DNA from: Megaleporinus macrocephalus
Taxonomy: Eukaryota > Chordata > Actinopteri > Characiformes > Anostomidae
Assembly: GCA_021613375.1 (NCBI GenBank)
Contig: CM038708.1
Location: 29,076,912-29,140,911 of the forward strand
Direction of reading: 5' to 3'
DNA: 64,000 bases
Below, piece after piece: positions 50,320 to 64,000 of the stretch. The notes beneath the pieces were generated by a model. It saw only the letters and a list, made by a program, of their open reading frames with translations, was not told the origin of the DNA and ran no database searches. Made by a program: the position numbers and the translations under genes. The stretch's first letter is position 1. Every line of letters starts with the position of its first letter.

Positions 50320-50925
50320 ATGCTTCTGACAGACGTCGAAGGAGACGATTGGGACGATGATGGTGGTGTTGGTGAAGATGAAGACAATCCATCTGGAATG
50401 GTTCTCCGTCAAGGAGCAGTGAGGTACTGTCTAGCGCTAATTTTTCGTCTGTGTCTGAGTTTCAATACCTTTCAAGTGAAGGAGTCCTGTAAATACTTTC
50501 CCATGTGTAACTCCGATTTCAAGTATTATTTTATCATCATCCAATGTGATGCACTCTTTAAATGCAGTATTGTTACATTTCAATGGCGCGAGGGAAAAAA
50601 AAAACATTGGCAGAAGGACTGTGTGTTGGCAACAGAGTTTTATGACCTGAGGATAATGAACTGCGTTCAAACTTGGCTGGAGTCCAGCCCGGTGCCAAAG
50701 AGCATTGAGAAGAACGAGATGCTCATCATTATCAGAAAACACCTTTATACCTGCCTGAGCTGCCAATCAGTTGGTCTTAACAGTACATTTGGTTACTTTG
50801 AGCGTTTGACAGAAGGAGAAGCGCCCAGGAGACGTGACCTTGCCTACTGGACGGGACGTGCACTTCCACCCAACATCCTCCTCAAAGGACTGAAGCTCCA
50901 TCAAGAGGAAAAGAGAGGAATATGA
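50320..50925 (+). other. Unexplained 201-codon open frame in the kirrel1 3' UTR
   Basis: ATG to TGA, not low complexity. It has an acidic start (DVEGDDWDDDGGVGEDED), a Cys/Phe-rich middle and a basic end (KLHQEEKRGI). I recognise no family. No clear promoter, splice signals or Kozak context. It may be chance, a retrocopy remnant, or conserved UTR sequence. Confidence 0.2.
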
Positions 50926-51356
50926 AGGTGTGTGTTGGTTAAATAACAGAGTGGCCTTAGGAAAAAAAAAAACATGACTTTTATAATCCCTCACTTTATA
51001 AGCCAGTTTAAGGCCAGAGGTGTACAATGACAGTTTCGATGATGGTATGAGAAGTGTGTGTGCGTGTGTGCGCGTTTGCGTGCGTGTCTCTCTTTGTGTA
51101 TGAATATCTTTATGTAATCATTTACTTCCCTCAAGTTCCTGCTCCAATACTTTTATTCTCCTGGTAGGACTGTATCCTGTATAATTGTGTCTTAGAAAAC
51201 AAGCGTTGACCTTACTGTACTGTTCTTCGTAGCTGAAAACGTTCTACAGATGTACAACAGAAGTTATTGAAAAATTTCTTTTTTTTAATTTCCTTTTCAT
51301 TTTTTTCAATATTTTTAAAAAAATGTTATGTAATTATTTTTTCACAGTATATCAGA

Positions 51357-51362
51357 AATAAA
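51357..51362 (+). terminator. Polyadenylation signal AATAAA, probable kirrel1 end
   Basis: Canonical hexamer after a long T/A-rich stretch, followed 25-35 bp later by a G/T-rich element. It is the best candidate between the kirrel1 stop and the convergent ndufs2 gene. Confidence 0.5.
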
Positions 51363-51839
51363 AGCACTGTTTTTATAAGAATGGATGCTGTGGGGAGTCA
51401 TTTTGGGCATCAGCTTCATAACTGCGATTGGGTCCTAATATAGTTTGAGCATCAAACGTTGGACCTGTAGGTCATACCTGTAATGTAGCTATTTTCAGGT
51501 GCTGCTCATTTTCAGAGGCTTTTTGCCTTCGGTCTAGGGTTCAGGTTAGGAGATTGCCTCAGACAGGAAAGAGGTTTCCGTTTTTTTGGCACTGAAAGAC
51601 ACCATTAAGTGCTTTGGCAATATGTTTCAGGTCACTGTCCTGCTGCGAGGCGGAGCCGCATCCACTAAGTGTTGCAGCATTCGGTTGCATCTGAGGCCTC
51701 TGTTCATTGTCAGTGTGGGTTAAAGGGGGCTTATTATGTTTTATGTTTTGTTCCTTTTGTAAATTTTAACAGTCCACAAGGTTATTAAGTACAACATTTA
51801 CACCAGAGCGAGTAACTCTCTTCATTTTCTCAGCTGCTG

Positions 51840-52030
51840 GAAACACCTTGTTGGAATTCCAGCACTGTTGCAAGGTGACATCATCGGGTAACACAATCTT
51901 CATTGGCTGCCTATAGAGGCGGAACTTTCAGCTGCCAGTGCTTTCAACAGCTCTGTAATGCAAGTCTATTCTAGTAGACGGCTGGAAAAGTTAGGAACAT
52001 TGAAATTAGCATAACAGGTCACCTTTAAGG
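51840..52030. mobile_element. Dispersed repeat family B, copy 2
   Basis: Blocks ttggaattccagcac, caaggtgacatcatc, gtaacacaatcttcattggc and gaggcggaactt, in the same order as at 37165-37390. Confidence 0.6.
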
Positions 52031-54227
52031 CACCTTTAATGAGTCTCTTCCTCTGACGGCTATACAAACTCATACCACCATCTTTCTCAAGTAGGTGTGT
52101 CTGTTACCAGACTGACGACCCACAGTACATTTTAGCTAAATAATAAATTCCTATATGTTTACTTAGGTGGTCTAAATTGTAACACTGTGTTAAAACCAAC
52201 CCCACAGTGTGGAGTGTGCAGTTTAGCCTGGGTAGCTCTTGCTGTGAGTTGATTATATGCTTCAAAACCGTCTAAAGGCTCTGAGAAGAGGAATGTAATA
52301 ACGTAGGCATGAATCCTGTGACTCATACACACTTTTCAACAATCACTTATATACACTTACGATGATTAAAGTTACTTTTACGGTTTAAAAGCAGTCTTCA
52401 GGGTGAATCTGCAGACTGAGAAAGCTGTCAGAATGTGCTGTGGGAGTTTTAGGTGATTACCAGAAGCACATTCTACTTAAACCCATTTCAGTACATAAAA
52501 AATCCATGTGTCGGTTTCCGCCACATTAGGTCGCGCTTCGCTCTGCCTGATTTTTTCACAGGCTTAACTTGGCCTTTCTGCCCTAAAAGGTCAGCCAGTG
52601 GTTTACATGTTGTGGTGAGGCCGCTGAGCTCATGCTATTGTTATCTGTTCATGGTAGTCTTAAACACAGTCATTCCTACAGCCTGGAGAATTTCCTTTAT
52701 CTGTTCCATCTGCGTCTATAATTGAAAACAGTCTTCATCGTCCAGTGATTCCATGTTCTTTCCCATCATTTGTGTGGTTGCTAAGCTCACCAGTGGATTC
52801 TTCTTCCTTACTAATGTAAAAAACTATTTTGACACACCTAATATTTTTGGTTGTGCCCCCCACTGTATTGCTCACAACAGCATAGCGGATAGTCCAGATT
52901 CAAACCTCATGTCTAGAATCAACTGTAGACCTTCTGTAGTCCCTCTTGTGTGTGATCTGCTGCCGCAGAGACACACAGCTGCCCATGAAATGACTGAGCA
53001 GCCAATTGTATAAAAAGGAGCGGTGATTTCTATATGGCTCACTCAATACAGATATAAATAGCTTCAGACTAAAGCTGACTCTCTGCATTTTAACCTCATA
53101 CTCAATAGTCATAGTCAGTTTAATCTTACATCCAGTGTGATATAACAATAAAGAACTGTGTCAGCATCCGGTTTATTTGTGGACTGCGCTGTATATTGAA
53201 TTTGGTTTCTGTACATTTTACATATACCCCAGTTATGCTAGTCAGTAGTTACAAACAAGACTGTATAAGAAGACAAGAAGATAAATTATAAACTTTCAAC
53301 AATTTCTGCAAGTCAAATGTCAAACCTTTTAAGTTGGGCTGATAGAAATGGGACTGATTTTGAACTAGACTATGAAATAATTAAAAATAATGAAACATTT
53401 GCCACCATTATTTATCAAATACAAACTTATATACACCAGCATTTTATAAATAATCTGAAATTATTTAAAGGAACAGTGTGTGAGATTTAAGGGGGGATAT
53501 ATTAGCACAGATGAAATTTAGTTTACAAATCTATCTTTTATTACTGTATAACCTGTCCATGTTTTTGTTAGCTTAGAATGAGCCTAGTTTAAATCTGATA
53601 GAAAATAGTACCAGCTTTAAAACTATGAGGCTGAAATCAGTGGCTTGTTTTATTTTTCCCCCTTCAATTATGCAGCAGTTACATTCAGCAGACTGCAATA
53701 CGAAGTCTCACCTCTAGAGGATTACGCACTGCCCCTTTAAAGTAAGTAATCATACAGTAATGAAATAACCAAAAGTTGAAAAATTCTGAGTATGAAGTGA
53801 GTATGAGTATGTTTATTAATACACGTCTCATTACATGTGAATTATTTCCTGGGCTTGCTTTGTAACTCAGTCACATTGAGCAGGCTCCTGTTGAAATCTA
53901 TACCATCCTACACTAGCAATGGCTTTTGTGGTGACAGTAATAACGTTCCAGACATAAGATTTGATATGAACCACAAATGCAGTAAGAAAGAAATTGTAGC
54001 CTTCCTCTGGTATTGAAATATGAAGAAGAGAGATTACTGGAGGTGTATGGGAATGAAATGTGATAGAACAGGGGAGCATATAATTTTAGTGCAGCCTTCA
54101 ATTTCACTGTCCCAGAATAAAGAACTGGAATACTGCAGTAGAGTACAAGTACGTCCATAAAGAAAAATATAGGCTATAACAACGAACAAATACTGGATAT
54201 AGTAAATATGTCAATGAGAAATGATGG

Positions 54228-54370
54228 GAGATATATACACATATATACATATACATATATATCTATATACATATACATACATACACACAGTGTAGCCTTA
54301 TATATACATGTATACATGTATGTATGTATGTATACACACACACACATACATACATATATACATACATATA
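54228..54370. repeat. ATAC/TATA-rich microsatellite
   Basis: Degenerate (ATAC)n, (TATG)n and (CA)n mixture over about 140 bp. The ORF through it is an artefact. Confidence 0.9.
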
Positions 54371-56109
54371 TGGCTACAGTGTGTCACTCAGTAAGCAGCA
54401 GAAAAATCCACCCTTGACTAGCAGTAATATGTTAAATGGTCCATCCCGTGGTCAAGGTGGCCTGTTTTGTTTGAGCAAATAGTGCTCTCTAGTGAAAAAG
54501 ATGAGATATTGCATCTATATCATTTGACTTAAAAGCAGTGTACTACCCCGACCAACCCCACACACAATTTATACTATATATATTTTTGCTCCTACAAGTA
54601 AAGACACACATACACACCATTTCTGTAGTCAGCAGTAGTTAAACTGAGACAGCAGTGCTGAGAACAGTAGTATATTAAACACCTCCAGCTGTGTGTGATT
54701 TGGCCTGCACACGTGTCAGACCACCCAGGAGGTCACAGGAAGTGACTCAGGCAGTGTGTGGTTGGAGAAAAAGGTGTTTTGCCATGACAGTCAGGGGTGG
54801 AAGACTTAGGGGCAGACAGTACAGCAATAAATAATGTGTTAATATTTCAGTCTTTTAATACAGCACTACAGGAAGCACAAGCAAGCCACATCTCCCACCA
54901 ACATGCTTCTGTCTAATGTTAGAAATCATTATCTCTGATTCAAAAGACACAGCAGGATTTAATATAATGACCCTCTGGGACACATCAGTGTTCTCAGTCC
55001 ACGCCATTGGATTTGGTGCCTAGATGATGACACCAACACATACCTGGAGCCAGCTAGGTTTTGTGGTAGGACTACAGAAGAACTAGAATAAAGAGTCAGA
55101 TGTATTATAAAATGGATTAAAGAACACAGCAGCCCCCTAAAGGTATTTGAAAACTATACTTAACAAGATTACTCAGAGTATCTCATTGTAGCAAAAGTTG
55201 ATCACCTCCTGTTAGCAGGAAATGATATTGTACATTAACACTTTGTGTACTAGCCTGCTGAACTCCTACTATTAAGATTAGTACATAGTATATACTGTGT
55301 AGTAGTATTAGTGTATAGTACACAGTTGCAGGAGTGAAGAGTCAGTGTCACCGATGCAAAACACTAGCGCTAATAGGGCCCCCTTGTGGCAAATCTTCAG
55401 CCCGATAAACAAAAGTACCCAGACTGATGAGGTGCTTCATATCTAAACACATATTACGTTTGTTGTGTTAGGACACCAAACACCAAATCAAATGTCATTT
55501 ATTTTAAACACACTGTTCCAAGACATTCTAAGGCAAATAAGGTTGCTTTATGATTAGCATCTTTTGAGCAGTTTCTTTGCAGATTTCTAAAATAGCTTTG
55601 TACACTTCTCAGAGACCACTATAAGAGAAAACTCTAGGGTTAGGGTATAGGGTTATACATTTGGGTCCCCTATATAACTATTCTTGTACAACCACCCTTT
55701 TGAATAAACAAATAATTTGATACGGGGGGTTTGCTCAACTGTTTTTTTAGCTTCCAACGAAGTCCAATGCCCAATACCTTAAACTGTAAACATGACTAAC
55801 ATTTACTAAATACTAAAATTGTACATAAAATAGTTGATCTATGAAGTTGGACAGCTTTCCCCATGTCTAGAAAACTAGTACCAAAACAGCCAGATGCTTA
55901 TGATTTATTTTTTTTGTAACTGTAACTTTACCAACTTGATGACTATTGATTACCCTTCTCCTATATTAAACATGAATTCTACAAACTGGGACTGCGCTGG
56001 CAAAGAAAAGGGTTTTTAATATTCTTAAACTGCTACATAATGAATTACTACTTTCTGTTCCAAATTCCCACATTTATGAAAACAAAAACAAAAAAACAGA
56101 CTTAAAATA

Positions 56110-56115
56110 TTTATT
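56110..56115 (-). terminator. ndufs2: ndufs2 polyadenylation signal AATAAA
   Basis: Canonical hexamer on the - strand (TTTATT on +), about 120 bp after the ndufs2 stop. It implies a short 3' UTR, normal for a housekeeping gene. Confidence 0.65.
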
Positions 56116-56234
56116 AGGTTTAATAAGCTTTTATACAAGGAGAGGCTTGATTGAAGTTGCCAACTGTAGCATCACCAAAGTGAATTTGAAAGACAGGGCT
56201 AAACAGGTGTACACAAACTGACCATTACTGTTCT

Positions 56235-63411
<7,177 letters not shown>

Positions 63412-63986
63412 CTGCAACAAATGTATTTATTCTGTGTTTGTTATTGCATTAGGAATTCATACAGAGTAAATACATCACCCCACAGCCTTTTTATTTTCTA
63501 TGTCTATTACCACGGCATCAGTTCAACTGACTCTCACTCACACACAGAAGCAAGGTTTTTAACCAAGAGTCTTGAAATTTGCACAGACAGCAGGTAACAC
63601 TGTGCCTCCATACTGACTCTTAATGCTAATATTACAGAGAGACTTGATTCCCCAGTTTCACCTGGTGCTGTCCCAGGATATCCCTGTTTTTAACTCATTT
63701 AAAAACACACTCAGAAATCCTAAGAAAGAGACCTGGCAGCAAAGCAGATGGGCAGATCTACAGCTATCTACTGACCACTTTCTAGATTTAGAGAATACTA
63801 CTTTATGGACCAACTAGTAAGTGTCTAGCGAGTCTATGACATCGGCACAAAAGTCTTTAAGACACAAGGTGACCCAGAAATTAAACGCCGGAGTTGGATT
63901 ACAGGATCTGATTTGTGTAAGCATACAGTCAACTTGAATGTACACCACTATGCACTCAACAAACAAAGTTAGTTATACAATTTCAC
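63412..63986. other. Probable ndufs2 first intron in view
   Basis: No presequence exon is recognisable on the - strand here. A possible donor at 63986 would make this one intron of 575 bp. Confidence 0.4.
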
Positions 63987-64000
63987 CTGCTTTTGTTTAT
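63987..64000 (-). CDS. ndufs2: Possible 3' tip of the preceding ndufs2 exon, cut by the window end
   Basis: On the - strand the window opens with a possible exon end, AGCAG|GTGAAA. Its phase would join correctly to the next exon (AG|G CAG AAG CAA TGG, reading R-Q-K-Q-W). Only 14 bases are visible, so this is a position and phase argument rather than a homology call. Confidence 0.3.

Larger units (their letters stand above)
46828..51380 (+). other. kirrel1: Probable kirrel1 3' UTR
   Basis: No other gene start is recognisable between the stop codon and an AATAAA at 51357-51362, which is followed by a TG-rich element (gctgtgggg). A 3' UTR of about 4.5 kb is plausible for this gene. It contains a decayed hAT transposon (47636-48345), a (TA)n array (50082-50158) and an unexplained 201-codon open frame (50320-50925). 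Another AATAAA at 53147-53152 could be a later alternative end. The extent is inferred, with no transcript evidence. Confidence 0.55.
51381..56109. other. Intergenic region between convergent kirrel1 and ndufs2
   Basis: AT-rich with no gene recognised. Holds dispersed repeat family B (51840-52030), an alternative AATAAA at 53147, an ATAC/TATA-rich microsatellite (54228-54370), and two or three telomere-like GGGTTA units at about 55634. Confidence 0.6.

Noticed and set aside
55634..55665. Interstitial telomere sequence
   Set aside because: Only two or three imperfect GGGTTA-like units, within chance expectation.

Overview
This window is vertebrate nuclear DNA, almost certainly from a teleost fish. 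It has short exons with GT-AG introns, dense microsatellites ((TA)n, (CA)n, (CT)n), hAT-type transposon remnants, and the very common fish repeat whose head resembles a tRNA-Val 5' half. The species cannot be fixed from the sequence. I see no prokaryotic, viral or organellar genes.

Two real protein-coding genes are present. The first is kirrel1 (NEPH1, kin of IRRE-like 1) on the + strand. Fourteen coding exons from 22112 to 46827 are phase-consistent and encode 788 residues: five Ig domains (each split by one intron), a transmembrane helix, and a cytoplasmic tail with the GYYNVRA Grb2-type motif and a C-terminal THV PDZ ligand. The signal-peptide exon was not found. A roughly 4.5 kb 3' UTR probably runs to an AATAAA at 51357. 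The second is ndufs2 (49 kDa subunit of mitochondrial complex I) on the - strand. Thirteen phase-consistent exons run from 63411 down to the stop at 56235, with a polyA signal at 56110-56115. The presequence exon(s) lie at or beyond the right edge. The two genes are convergent (tail to tail), about 4.7 kb apart. In human, both KIRREL1 and NDUFS2 lie in 1q23, so the pairing looks like an ancestral linkage. Their products, a cell-adhesion receptor and a respiratory-chain subunit, have no known joint function.

Layout. 1-1010: 20/21-bp minisatellite. 3060-4830: alternating polypurine and polypyrimidine blocks, then a CpG-richer promoter-like stretch. 4865-7170: GA-rich satellite with a higher-order unit that settles to exactly 181 bp. 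7335-22111: sequence with no recognisable gene (upstream DNA or kirrel1 intron 1), with three copies of one dispersed repeat and a 260-bp duplication. 22112-51380: kirrel1. 51380-56110: intergenic. 56110-64000: ndufs2.

The most unusual structures are inside kirrel1 introns. Intron 4 has about 70 copies of a 20-bp unit amplified from the head of a tRNA-like SINE. Intron 11 has a 0.5-kb-armed inverted repeat with a duplicated exon-11 tail plus splice donor at its centre. Exon 2 is squeezed between a (TG)n array and a 1-kb polypyrimidine tract. Exon 11 has a (TG)n tract in place of a normal polypyrimidine tract. The 3' UTR contains a decayed BED-finger hAT transposase. I found no new molecular system; these are structural and evolutionary oddities around two conserved genes.
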